From Arachis hypogaea (Eukaryota > Streptophyta > Magnoliopsida > Fabales > Fabaceae), in assembly GCF_003086295.3 (NCBI RefSeq), contig NC_092053.1, positions 87,977,671 through 88,041,670 of the forward strand: DNA of 64,000 nt, read 5' to 3'. The first letter of the stretch is position 1. Each line of letters begins with the position of its first letter. Under the pieces are notes generated by a model, which saw nothing but the letters and a program-made list of their open reading frames with translations, did no database searches and had not been told where the DNA came from. The translations under genes and the position numbers were made by a program. This document shows positions 21,459-31,264 of this stretch, in pieces.

Positions 21459-22166
21459 TTCTTTTATTTTTCTCAATGCATATGATTTAATTATTGGATG
21501 CATGAATCATGTCCTAAACACTTTTTTTTCACATTTTCATAAAGATATACAATTCCCAATTCTTAAACCAATTGTTTCCAAACCCACTTTTCCCATACTT
21601 AAATCATAAGCATTCTCACTAGTCTAAGCTAACCAAGGATTCAAATTAAGGACATTATTGTTTTCCGCTTAGAGTTAGTGATGAGCTAAAATAAAGAATA
21701 AAAGAGGTAAAATAGGCTCAAATTGGTTTGCAAAGGATAATGAAAGGGTGAAGCCATATGGGTATGTGAGCTCAGTGAAACAAAGGCCTCAATCATATAA
21801 GTGCATGCATACATCAAACCATGAAAATATATAATTAAGCAAGACAAGGATCATAATTTTAGAGAGAAGAACACACACCAAAAATGAAATATTGGTTGGT
21901 AAAATGCAACCAATTCAAATAAGCTCAAAAATCTCACAGGTTTTGTGTGTTCGAGCTCTAAACCTTGTTCCAATATAATATTTCTTCAAACAAGTGTAAC
22001 ATTAAATTTTATTCAAATTAGTGAAATACTCTAAAAGGTTTCTTGAAAAAAGAAAATATTACTTCAACCAAGTGGTAAAATATGCAAAAAAATTCAAATA
22101 GTCATGCAATTAAATATGCAAATGCAGCAATTAACAAAGAAAATATTGGTGTTGAAAAGAAGGTAA
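20771..22166 (-). other. 3' untranslated region of P2
   Basis: No gene. AT-rich sequence with a pyrimidine-rich stretch on the plus strand and a (TA)n run at about 21428-21456. Parts correspond to 1-826 of P1 and 51390-52840 of P4. Confidence 0.6.
21428..21456. repeat. (TA)n microsatellite
   Basis: About 14 uninterrupted TA units within the 3' untranslated part of P2. Confidence 0.9.
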
Positions 22167-22340
22167 CTAACCCCTGGAAGTCGGTATCGACCTCCCCATA
22201 CTTAAAGATTGCACCGTCCTCGGTGCATGCTGAGATTTGCAAGTGGACGAGGGTTGTGGTTCCTCAGCTGGGGCTCTTTTTGTTCTTTTCCTTGCCGGTA
22301 GTTTGGGAGTAGCTTTCTCTTTACCCTTCTTGGTGGCCAT
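22167..22340 (-). CDS. Small basic ORF of P2 overlapping module B
   Basis: A 57-residue frame beginning MATKKGKEKATPK with the basic run ARKRTKRAP and ending in ...PTSRG. The start is the first ATG after the CpG cluster. The start wording (MA-[TP]-K-K/R...) is like MAPK... at 27333 in F1 and 31217 in H, so it occupies the ORF2 position. Its 3' half contains the upstream module B hairpin (22210-22227) and the following TTTAAGTATGGGGAGG tract, read as HAPRTVQSLSMGR. P4 has an equivalent with SAPRTVQTFKCGE at 52842-53024. The basic run could be a nuclear or nucleic-acid-binding signal. Whether it is translated is unknown. Confidence 0.45.
   Translation of the reverse strand: MATKKGKEKATPKLPARKRTKRAPAEEPQPSSTCKSQHAPRTVQSLSMGRSIPTSRG
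22190..22227 (-). promoter_or_regulatory. Upstream module B copy of P2
   Basis: Minus strand TGCACCG, loop AGGA, CGGTGCA (seven pairs, 22227-22210), then TTTAAGTATGGGGAGG. The stem differs completely from the copy at 20753-20770 while the loop and tract are kept. Confidence 0.75.
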
Positions 22341-23738
22341 CCTAAAAGGGAAAAAGAAAGTGACTTTTAAAGCTAAGGGTTAGAGCAAGGAAGAGAGCGG
22401 GAAAGGTGGTAATCAATGCACAATAAAGAAGAATGACGTTAACATACGCTCATGAGTACATGTGAAAAGGCATCAATGGAAAATAGCTAGTGCATATGAT
22501 AACAATCGAATGCAAGGTGTTTATTGGCATGTAGGCAAAGGCATGAGTAGCATAGATCAAGCATTCAATGTCCAAGTTAGATTACAAAGTCTTTCAAACT
22601 AGCAACATGTGTGTAATGACAATTATATTGAATGAATAAGATATGAAAAAGGGTTTTCTGAAAAGCAGGCATTCAGAGTAGTAGGATAAAAGATACTGAA
22701 AAGCAGTGCACAATGCCATACGGGCGTTTTTACAAACACATAGCATCCATGGTAAATAATCTAATGAAAATAATAAGTTGAACATGCAAGCAACCCTTTA
22801 AAAATAAATATATATAATTGTCAAATAATTCCTCTAATAATCCACAAGTAAAATATAGAAATAATGACCCAAATAAATTTCTAACACCAATGAAAATAAT
22901 GCAATGAATGAAAGTATACAAATAAATTAAAATAAAATAAAAAGAAAAATAAGATGAATGAGAAGGGAAAGAAGATAAGAAAGGAAGAAGAAAGAAATAA
23001 GAAAAGATAAGAAAAATAAGGATTAGAAAAGAAAAGATAAGAAAATTGGCTGATCTGGATATTCTGTGCGCCGCTTGTGACGCGGACGCGTGAGTGACGC
23101 GGTCGCGTGGTGCGTGACAAGGTTAGGTGACGCGGACGCGTGGGTCATGCGATCGCGTGACCTGTTTTGTGCGATTGGCGCGAGTGTAGCCTCGCGGTCG
23201 CGTAACTCTCTGTTCGAAACTCTTTTGCCAAAAATATGGGTGACGCGATCGCGTGGGGCATGCGATCGCGTGAATGGCCATCTTTTAAAAACGACGCGGA
23301 CGCGTGGGGCACGCGTTCGCGTGGTGAGTCTTGGGCTTCCAGCACGAGTCCAGCCCAACTCCAGCTCAACTTTCTGCCATACACCCATTTACATCGACTT
23401 CTCAGAGCCACGCGGTCGCGTGGGTGACGCGATCGCGTGGGAAGCTATATTTCCAAATGGTCGCGTGGATCAAATTGTGCCATTAGCGTGCCTCCAGCCA
23501 CGCTTTCGCGTGACTCTCTGTTCAATTCTTTTCTTCCCGACGCACATACGACGCGGACGCGTCAGCGACGCTGTCGTGTCGCGTGCGAAAATCCCTATTT
23601 TTTTTTTAATCTGAAAAAATGCAGAATGTAGTGTTAATATGAATGTGATGCGAAACTCCAGGTTCAATATAATAAAATAAAATAAAACTTGAAAACAAAT
23701 AAAACTAAATAAAAATGAAAAATGAACGATCATACCAT
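22341..23738 (-). other. P2 region between hairpin A and ORF2, with CpG cluster
   Basis: No gene. Purine-rich (plus strand) AT sequence at 22890-23040 and a strong CpG cluster at 23070-23590. The apparent Arg-rich ORFs on both strands here are by-products of the CG words. Confidence 0.65.
23070..23590. repeat. ACGCGGTCGCGT / GCGATCGCGTGG word cluster of P2
   Basis: Words such as GACGCGGACGCGTG, GACGCGGTCGCGTGG, GACGCGATCGCGTGG and GCGATCGCGTG recur more than ten times in 520 bases. CGCGATCGCG-type cores are self-complementary. The LTRs of P2 carry the same words (20257-20290, 26603-26637). Confidence 0.85.
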
Positions 23739-23756
23739 GGTGGGTTGTCTCCCACC
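23739..23756 (-). promoter_or_regulatory. Module A hairpin of P2
   Basis: Minus strand GGTGGG, loop AGACAA, CCCACC: six perfect pairs, preceded by AAAGTGCTA. It lies 56 bases after the conserved C-terminal ...FKHKPP stop of the P2 ORF. GTCCAACTTAAGGAC precedes it. Confidence 0.8.
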
Positions 23757-23812
23757 TAGCACTTTTAGTTAAAGTCCTTAAGTTGGACATTTGGTGAGCT
23801 TCCTGTTATGGT

Positions 23813-25350
23813 GGCTTGTGCTTGAACTCATCCAGGAATCTCCACCAATGTTTGTAATTCTAATGGCCTCCGGGATCCCAAACTAGGCGCAGAAAGCCTT
23901 CAAGTAAGTTAAAGCAAGTGACAAGGCCCCAAGAGTATTGATTGCTAGAATGAATTCCGGGGTCCCAAATCTTGCTTTTGCACCCGTCTTCAAGTTGATT
24001 ATCATGATTCCATCCGGGTGATTCAGCTTTAGAATTCTCACTGAAGCGTCCAAACAACTTCCTAGACCCATTCAATTGAGCTCTACACCAACCTTTGCGT
24101 TTAAACTTAAAGCCTCCAACCATGATGAACCTTGCAGGACAATTCTTACCACTGGCCATCTTCCTCTTACTTTTAATGTTACAAAGAGCTCTAAGTTTAC
24201 CATCCGTCTCCAGTAGCCCATATTCAAGTGGAATTAGAAAGCTAAGGGATATGAATTTTACCCACTTGAATGTTGTGAAGGATGATGGCAACTTAGGGGG
24301 AGGTATTTTTAATGAAATTGCAAGCTCCATTCCCTTGTGCTCTTCTCTGATAATTACCACCTCTTTGCAAGCTTCTTCAATTTCAACCTCTTCCTCTTGG
24401 TAGCTTTCTTCCAATTCAATCTCCTCTTCATTGCTTTCCAAGGGCATGGGAGGTTGTGCTTCTTCTTCTTGAATTTCCATCTCTTGATCAACCTCTACAA
24501 AGTCTTCAACCATGATCTTCCTTGGAGGTTGTACACCCTCCTCAACATCAAATGCAACCGTCTTGGAAGGAGGCTCTGTGACTGGACTTTCCAATGGAGG
24601 TACAGCATCTCCTAAGTCTGCAACCACTTCTTTCTTACTAATAATTGCTGCTTTGTCCAGTTGTTTAAGTATAAAATCGTACTCATCCTCGATGATTTCC
24701 TTTCTATGACCACTCCTTTCAACTATTGTTTCATCTTCAAGGGTCTCTCCTACCTTTACCCGTAGGGCCTCCTCTAGCTCTTTATGAAGTATGGATTCAC
24801 GAAGATGATTCCTTCTTTCCTGTTCCATATCAATAGCATAATTGGGATCATCTTGCTCTTGGATTGATGGATGTGGGTGCTCTTCCATGGAGGGTGGTGA
24901 TGGGATGAAAAGATCATTATGCGGTTGAAAAGGAAATGTACTAGAGCTTGAGGGTTGATTGTTGAAGGTATTTGGTGGTCTGATTTGGGTGACGAGAGCT
25001 TGTATAGTAGAGTTTAGATCGGCAAGTGCTTTCTCCATGGAGGTTTGGGGTGGATAAGAGGGTTCATTTGGCTCATAAGGTGGTTGGTATGGTGGATATA
25101 GGTTAGGGTCATATGGTGGTGTTTGGTGGTAAGGGGCTTGTGAGTATGGTGGTCCAGAGTTATTTTGAGGAGAGGGTTCATAGGCATATAGTGGTGGTTG
25201 TTGATAGTCCATTCGAGGTGGTTGTTGCCATGAGGGTTGATCAAATCCTTGTGGCTCCTCCCATCTTTGATTGTTCTAACCTTGATGCCTGTTCTCCTTG
25301 TAATTTCCTCTTCCTACAACATAATTGTAACCAGACTCAGCCAAAGGGGT
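23813..25350 (-). pseudogene. Pro/Tyr-rich ORF of P2 (nearly intact)
   Basis: Open from 25212 to 23860 as 450 residues and extending upstream through a single TAG (25277 area; P4 has Trp there). Order: GYNYVVGRGNY-like N-terminus, low-complexity Pro/Tyr/Gln segment (YAYEPSPQ, YQPPYEPNEP), Met-Glu-Lys helix (MEKALADLNSTIQALV), long acidic segment (LESNEEEIELEES), then a conserved C-terminal block: SFTTFKWVKFISLSF, IPLEYGLLETDGKLRALC, SRKLFGRFSENSK, DNQLEDGC, WDPGIH. After a TAG the conserved end N-x-KHWWRF...FKHKPP follows to a stop at 23813. No known domain recognised; the C-terminal Cys, His and Trp pattern is shared with P4 and partly P3. It sits where gag-pol would be. Confidence 0.65.
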
Positions 25351-25629
25351 GAGAGTTCATAGTAGCAAATAAAAATAAAAATAAAAACAAATTTAAATTA
25401 AAAGGTTATTTAAATTTTGAAATTTGAATTTTTAAATTTTTAAAATTTTTAAATTTGAATTTTGAAATTTGAATTTTGAAATAAGATAAGATAAGATAAA
25501 AATTTTAAAATAAAAACCAATAACCTCTTAACTTAAGAAAAAGCAAAAATAAAAACAAAAATAAAAACAAATAAACAAGCAGAAAGTAAATATTTACAAT
25601 AACCAATAATAAGGCACACGTTTGCAATT
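25351..25629 (-). other. 5' leader of P2
   Basis: No gene. Short AT-rich leader between primer site and ORF start, with alternating AAATTTGAATTTT words at 25410-25480. Confidence 0.6.
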
Positions 25630-25646
25630 CTCCGGCAACGGCACCA
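25630..25646 (-). promoter_or_regulatory. Primer-binding site of P2
   Basis: Minus strand TGGTGCCGTTGCCGGAG, two changes from the perfect tRNA-Asp complement, three bases from the LTR end. Confidence 0.75.
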
Positions 25647-25649
25647 TTT

Positions 25650-27077
25650 TGATGAGAGAACTTTTGCGTGGTCTAGAAATTTGCGGATAAATCCTCGTTG
25701 CAAGTATAGTTTCTAAACCTTCAAAAGTCCTTTCATACAAATATTTTGGTTGTCACAAGTAACAAACCCCTTTGAAATTGATAACCGAGTATTCAAACAT
25801 CGGGTCGTCTTCTCAAGGAATTGCAGGGAGGTATGTTCTTATTATTGGTTATGAGTTTGTAAATTGGGATTTTGGAAGTAAGGTGGGAATATGTTATATG
25901 ACAAATAATTTAAATGGCAATTAAAATTAATTAAATACTGTAAAGCAACTTTTGGCAAGGTATGAGAAATTGGAAGTCCAGTCTAGTTATCCTTATCAAT
26001 AACAATGACAGTCGAATCTTAATTCCACTTAGTTAACCTTTACTAAAGTAAAGGAAAGTCAAGGGACTAATTAGTTTGATCTTCGAATCCTATTTATTTC
26101 CTAAGAAAAGATTGGGATTATTGAAGTTCAACTATATTGGCAAGATAACAATTAACAATTATGCTGTTGAATTGGATAACTCCTGAGTTACTGATTTCTT
26201 AACCAAAACCAAAAGGGGAAAAGTAAATCTACTGGAATAAGAATGCCTTCAAATGGGAAGCAATAATCATGTAAATAAAAGAAAGCAATCATAAGTCTGA
26301 AATACCTCAAAATATATTAAATAGAAAATCAATCTAAACATAGAGAGTCATAAACAAAATTGAGAAAAGAAATAAAAGAACATTGAACCTGGGATTGAGA
26401 GTCACTCCTAAAACTAAGAGAAGTCCTAAATCCTAATCCTAAGAGAGAGGAGAGAACCCCTCTCTCTAAAAACTACATCTACTCTTAAAATTGTGAATTA
26501 TGAAAGCCTCATGATGAATGGATGCATTTCCCCACTTTATAGCCTCTAATCTGTGTTTTCTGGGCCGAGAACTGGGTCAAAAACACGCTGATTTCCGTCA
26601 CTGCGACGCGGCCGCATGGAACACGCGGTCGCGTCGCCTAGCGTCAAGAAAATTATAGCATATTATATATCAAATCGAAGCCCTGGACGTTAGCTTTCCA
26701 ACGCAACTAGAAACGCGTTGTTTGGACCTCTGTAGCTAAAGTTATAGCCGTTGAGTGCGAAGAGGTCAGGCTGGACAGCTTGGCAGTTTCTCCAACTTCT
26801 TGTATTCCTTCCACTTTTGCATGCTTTCTTTCCATCCTCTGAGCCATTCCTGCCCTGTAATCTCTGAAATCACTTAACACACATATCAAGGCATCTAATG
26901 GTAATAAGAGAGGATTAATAATAAGCAAATATAGGATCAAAGAAGCATGTTTTCAATCAAAGCACATAATTAGGAAGGCAAATGTAAAACCATGCAAATA
27001 GTATGAATAAGTGGGTAAAGAGTTGATAAAATCCACTCAATTAAGCACAAGATAAACCATAAAATAGTGATTTATCA
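25650..27077 (-). repeat. 5' LTR of P2
   Basis: 1428 bp, nearly colinear with 19273-20732. Differences seen include a short deletion around 26583 relative to the other copy (20200-20240) and scattered single-base changes. It is flanked on the right by the duplication CCCTT. Confidence 0.85.
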
Positions 27078-27332
27078 CCCTTCACCAATCACCTCATTCA
27101 CTCTTCCCCAAAACCCCATCTACCTTCAAATTCAAAATCCTTTCCCTCCCAAAACCTAACCCTAATACACGAAACCTAACCCTTCTCCCACCCTGCCGAA
27201 CCACATATCTCCCTCCATCTCCTCTATTTTTTTCTTCTTCTACTACTTTCTTTCTTCTTTTGCTCGAGGACGAGCAAACCTTTAAAGTTTGGTGTGGTAA
27301 AAGCATTGCTTTTTGTTTTTCCATAACCATTA
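27078..27332 (+). other. CT-rich leader of F1 ORF2 with upstream module B
   Basis: Continuation of F1 after P2. CT-rich to 27240, then TTGCTCG (27260-27266), loop AGGA, CGAGCAA (27271-27277): seven perfect pairs, with C-G in place of the T-A pair found in the PPT copy. TTTAAAGTTTGGTGTGG follows, and an ATG is at 27333. Confidence 0.7.
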
Positions 27333-27765
27333 ATGGCACCTAAGGCCAGAGAAACCTCTAGAAAGAGGAAATGGAAGGTAATTGCTTCCAACTCTGAGTC
27401 ATGGGAGATGGAGAGATTCATCCCAAAAGCCCATCACTAAGAAAAAGATGGAGCAAACAAGAGAGCCCACTTATGGACCTCAACAAGAGCATGAGGAAAT
27501 TCCTCATCATGAAATTCTTGAGATGCCTCAAGGGATGCACTTTCCTCCATAAAACTATTTGGAGCAAATTAACACCTCCCTAGGAGAATTAAGTTCTAAC
27601 ATGGGACAACTAAGGGTGGATCCCCAAGAGCATTCCATCCTCCTCCATGAAATTAGAGAAGATGAAAGAGTCATGAGGTAGGAGCAACAAAGGCAAGGAA
27701 GAGACATTGAGGAGCTAAAGCACTCCATAAGATCTTCAAGAGGAAGAACTAGCCGCCATCACTAA
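27333..27765 (+). pseudogene. ORF2 of F1 (env-position ORF), reduced
   Basis: Begins MAPKARETSRKRKWK and breaks after about 35 codons. Another frame then reads GPQQEHEEIPHHEILEMPQGMHFPP and, later, GRDIEELKHSIRSS, ending in SRHH and a stop at 27763. The second half matches the intact C-terminal part of X ORF2 (37199-37759). Compared with X, the N-terminal and middle part is missing, so this is an internally deleted copy. Position between pol/protease and the 3' LTR is that of the env-like ORF of Athila/Calypso elements. The last part is Gln/Glu/Arg-rich and likely coiled coil. Confidence 0.6.
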
Positions 27766-28842
27766 GGTGGACCCGTTCTTTAATTTTCTTGTTCTTTATT
27801 TTTCTGTTTTTCGTTTACTATGCTTTATGTTTTATTTATGTTTGTGTCTTATTACATGATCACTAGTGTCTAAGTGTCTATACCTTAAAGCTATGAATGT
27901 CCTATGAATCCATCACCTTTCTTAAATGAAAAATGTTTTAATTACAAAAGAACAAGAAGTACATGAATTTTGAATTCATCCTTGAAATTACTTTAATTAT
28001 TTTGATGTGGTGACAATACTTTTTGTTTTATGAATGAATGCTTGAACAGTGCATATTTTTAAATTTGTTGTTTATGAATGTTAAAATTGTTGGCTCTTGA
28101 AAGAATGATGAAAAAAGAGAAATATTATTGATAATCTGAAAAGTCATAAAATTGATTCTTGAAGCAAGAAAAAGCAGTGAAGAACAAAGCTTGCGAAAAA
28201 AAATGGCGAAAATAAAAGAAAAAGAAAGAAAAAGAAAAAGCAAGCAGGAAAAGCCAGTAACCCTTTAAACCAAAAGGCAAGGGTAAAACAAAAAGGATCC
28301 AAGGCTTTGAGCATTAATGGATAGGAGTGCCCAAAGGAATAAAATCCTGGCCTAAGCGGCTAAACCAAGCTGTCCCTAACCATGTGCTTGTGGCGTGAAG
28401 GTGTCAAGCCAAAAGCTTGAGACTGAGCGGTTAAAGTCATGATCCAAAGCTAAAAGAGTGTGCCTAAGAACCCTGGACACCTCTAATTGGGGAATCTAGC
28501 AAAGCTGAGTCACAATCTGAAAAGGTTCACCCAGTTATGTGTCTGTGGCATTTATGTATCCGGTGGTAATACTGGAAAACACAGTGCTTAGGGCCACGAC
28601 CAAGACTCATAAAATAGCTGTGTTCAAGAATCAACATACTGAACTAGGAGAATCAATAACACTATCTGAATTCTGAATTCCTATAGATGCCAATCATTCT
28701 GAACTTCAAGGGATAAAGTGAGATGCCAAAACTGTTCAGAGGCAAAAAGCTACTAGTCCCGCTCATCTAATTGGAGCTAAGTTTCATTGATATTTTGGAA
28801 TTTATAGTATATTCTCTTCTTTTTATCCTATTTGATTTTTAG
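27766..28842 (+). other. 3' untranslated region of F1
   Basis: No gene. About 1.1 kb, AT-rich, with an A/G-rich stretch at 28190-28260. The same sequence in reverse complement occurs in X at 36222-37198. Confidence 0.65.
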
Positions 28843-28879
28843 TTGCTTGGGGACAAGCAACAATTTAAGTTTGGTGTTG
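28843..28879 (+). promoter_or_regulatory. Module B hairpin plus PPT of F1
   Basis: TTGCTTG (28843-28849), loop GGGA, CAAGCAA (28854-28860), then TTTAAGTTTGGTGTTG and the LTR start TGATGAGC at 28880. Confidence 0.8.
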
Positions 28880-30488
28880 TGATGAGCGGATAATTTATAC
28901 GCTTTTTGGCATTGTTTTTAGGTAGTTTTTAGTATGATTTAGTTAGTTTTTACTATGTTTTTATTAGTTTTTAAATAAAAATCACATTTCTGGACTTTAC
29001 TATGATTCTGTGTGTTTTTCTGTTATTTCAGGTATTTTCTGGTTGAAATTGAGGGACCTGAGCAAAAATCTGATTTAGAGGCTGAAAAAGGACTACAGAT
29101 GCTGTTGGATTCTGACCTCCCTGCACTTGAAATGGACTTTATGGAGCCACAGAAACCCAATTGGTGCGCTATCAATTGCGTTGGAAAGTAGACATCCAGG
29201 GCTTTCCAGCAATATATAATAGTTCATACTTTTCCCGCGTTTTGACGATGCAAACTGGCGTTCAAACACCAATTTCCTGCCCTATTCTGAAGTTAAACGC
29301 CAGAAACATGTTACAAACCAGAGTTAAACGCCACAAACAAGCTGCAACCTGGCGTTTAACTCCAAGAAAAGTCTCTACATGTGAAAGCTTCAATGCTCAG
29401 CCCAAGCACACACCAAGTGGGCCCCGAAAGTGGATTTCTGCACTATCTGCACTTAGTTACTTATTTTCTGTAACCCTAGTTACTAGTTTAGTATAAAAAC
29501 TACTTTTAGTAATTTATTTCACATCTTTTGATCATTTTTGAGACTATCTTTGTATCACTTTTGATCATTGATCAAGTTTAGGGGGCTGGCCATTCGGCCA
29601 TGCCTGGACCTTGTTCGTATGTATTTTCAACGGTGGAGTTTCTACACCACATAGATTAAGGTGTGGAGCTTTGCTGTTCCTCATGAATTAATGCAAAGTA
29701 CTATTATTTTTCTATTCAATTCAAGCTTATTCTTATTCCAAGATATTCACTCACACTTCAACCTGATGAATGTGATGATCCGTGACACTCATCATCATTC
29801 TCACCTATGAGCGCGTGCCTGACAACCACTTCCGTTCTATCTGCAATAGCTTGAGTGTGTATCTCTTAGCCTCCATTCCAAAAGATCAGAGTCTTCGTGG
29901 TATAAGCTAGAATCAATTGGCAGCATTCTTGAGATCCGATAAGTCTAAACCTTGTCTGTGGTATTCCGAGTAGGATTTGGGATGGGATGACTGTGACGAG
30001 CTTCAAACTCGCGAGTGTTGGGCGTAGTGACAGATGCAAAAGGATCAATGGACCATTTTCACTGAGAGGACAGATGGTAGCCATTGACAACGGTGATCCC
30101 CAACATACAGCTTGCCATGGAAAGGAGTATGAATGATTGAATGAAAGCAGTAGGAAAGCAGAGATTCAGAAGGATCAAAGCATCTCCATACGCTTATCTG
30201 AAATTCTCACCAATGAATTACATAAGTATCTCTATCTTATTTTATTTATATTTTAATTATCAAAACCTCATAACCAATTGAATCTGCTTGACTGAGATTT
30301 ACAAGGATGACCATAGCTTGCTTCAAGCCGACAATCTCCGTGGGATCGACCCTTACTCACGTAAGGTTTATTACTTGGACGACCCAGTACACTTGCTGGT
30401 TAGTTGTGCAGAGTTGTGAAAAGGAGTTGAGATTACAATCGTGCGTACCAAATTTTTGGCGCCGTTGAGATCACAATTTCGTGCACCA
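28880..30488 (+). repeat. 3' LTR of F1
   Basis: 1609 bp, TGATGAGCGG...GTGCACCA. Same word clusters as the 5' LTR (29260-29370), TATAAAAA at 29492-29499, LTR-end hairpin CCTTAC-TCAC-GTAAGG (30351-30366), and the internal primer-site-like copy TTTGGCGCCGTTGAGATCAC at 30454-30473. Followed by GTAAG. Confidence 0.9.
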
Positions 30489-30493
30489 GTAAG

Positions 30494-31148
30494 CCAGAAG
30501 CAATCCAACTCCTACCCTAACAAACAAGGAGAATTAAGCTAATAACAATAAAAGAAAGCTTGTTAGGAGGAATTTAAATCTGAGGGCACTAATCTTCTCC
30601 TCTTCTCCCTTAGAGTAATTTCTTTTAACCAACTGGAAAAAGAGGAAGAAAATTCAACAATCAAGTGTCAAGTTATTGATGTTAAAGAAGCGCTTGTTGG
30701 GAGGCAAGCCAACCATAAGTATCCTTTAGTTTATTTCAATTTTATCTTAGTTTTATTTTGATTTCATTTTATTCTTTTTTCTTGATTTTCAAAGTTTTCA
30801 TAGGTTTTCTAATGTTTATAATCATGTAAAGTGCTTAGAACAGGGACAGGAAGACTGAGACAGAAGAACAGAACACCATTGAGGATCAGTGCTGCGAGCG
30901 TTAAACGCCAGGGAGGGCATTTAGCGCCAAGAGGGGACCTAAAGTTTGGGCGTTTTACAGCCAATTTAGGCGTCCCATTTACCCTCTTGGGGCGTTTCAC
31001 GTCCATAATGGGCGTTTGACGCCACTAAGGGGTCATAAAAAAGGAAGAGAGAGTTTTAGATTTAAATTCTTCGTCCCCTTCTATCACTCTTACCTTTTTG
31101 TGTACTCATCCGTTTGCTCTTCACATCCCTTCCAAGTTTCAGTCTTCT
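30494..31148 (+). other. 3' internal part of H after F1
   Basis: The H ORF tail resumes here with stops, ending in the CQVIDVKEALVGRQANH-like reading around 30668-30718. Module A (GTTGGG-AGGCAA-GCCAAC, one mismatch) is at 30696-30713. A cluster of GCGTTAAACGCC, GGCGTTTTACAGCC and GGCGTTTGACGCC words occupies 30895-31030. No other gene. Confidence 0.6.
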
Positions 31149-31188
31149 TTGCTTGAGAACAAGCAAACTTTTAAGTTTTGTTTTGCAG
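31149..31188 (+). promoter_or_regulatory. Upstream module B copy of H
   Basis: TTGCTTG (31149-31155), loop AGAA, CAAGCAA (31160-31166), then TTTTAAGTTTTGTTTTG. The tract has lost part of its G content. Confidence 0.65.
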
Positions 31189-31216
31189 AGCAAGCTCTCA
31201 GTTTATATTATCATCA

Positions 31217-31264
31217 ATGGCACCAAAGAGAGGTGAATCATCTCCATGGAAGAGCACAGCCTAA
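31217..31264 (+). pseudogene. ORF2 start remnant of H
   Basis: ATG at 31217 reads MAPKRGESSPWKSTA and stops at 31264. Directly after it the sequence 'gcagcagccaccatgacttatgaggtgg' resembles the very end of ORF2 in F1 ('actagccgccatcactaaggtgg'). Almost the whole ORF2 has therefore been deleted between its first 15 codons and its last few. Confidence 0.55.

Larger units (their letters stand above)
19273..27077 (-). mobile_element. Complete non-autonomous LTR element P2, inserted in F1
   Basis: LTRs at 19273-20732 (3') and 25650-27077 (5'), both TG...CA, flanked by CCCTT on each side (19268-19272 and 27078-27082). In sense direction: 5' LTR, primer site, short leader, Pro/Tyr-rich ORF, module A hairpin, CpG cluster, small basic ORF overlapping upstream module B, 3' untranslated part, module B plus polypurine tract, 3' LTR. 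No gag, protease or pol domain is present. The two LTRs look very similar by eye, so the insertion is fairly recent relative to others here. Confidence 0.9.
11251..30488 (+). mobile_element. FIDEL-like LTR retrotransposon F1, with nested insertions
   Basis: Bounded by LTRs beginning TGATGAGCGGATAA and flanked on both sides by GTAAG (11246-11250 and 30489-30493), a five-base target duplication. Order: 5' LTR (split by S1), primer site, leader, gag, protease, module A hairpin, CpG word cluster, [P2 inserted], upstream module B, ORF2, 3' untranslated part, module B with polypurine tract, 3' LTR. No RT, RNase H or integrase is present, so this copy is non-autonomous. Removing S1 and P2 leaves roughly 9.7 kb. 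I recall this LTR start as that of peanut FIDEL; the name is not verified by search. Confidence 0.85.

Noticed and set aside
23090..23614. 174-residue Arg/Ser-rich ORF and overlapping antisense ORFs
   Set aside because: They consist of readings through the repeated CGCGGTCGCG words on both strands; no homolog pattern and no counterpart in P4 or P3.
27140..27200. Telomere-like CCCTAA words
   Set aside because: Only two or three imperfect units within a CT-rich leader.
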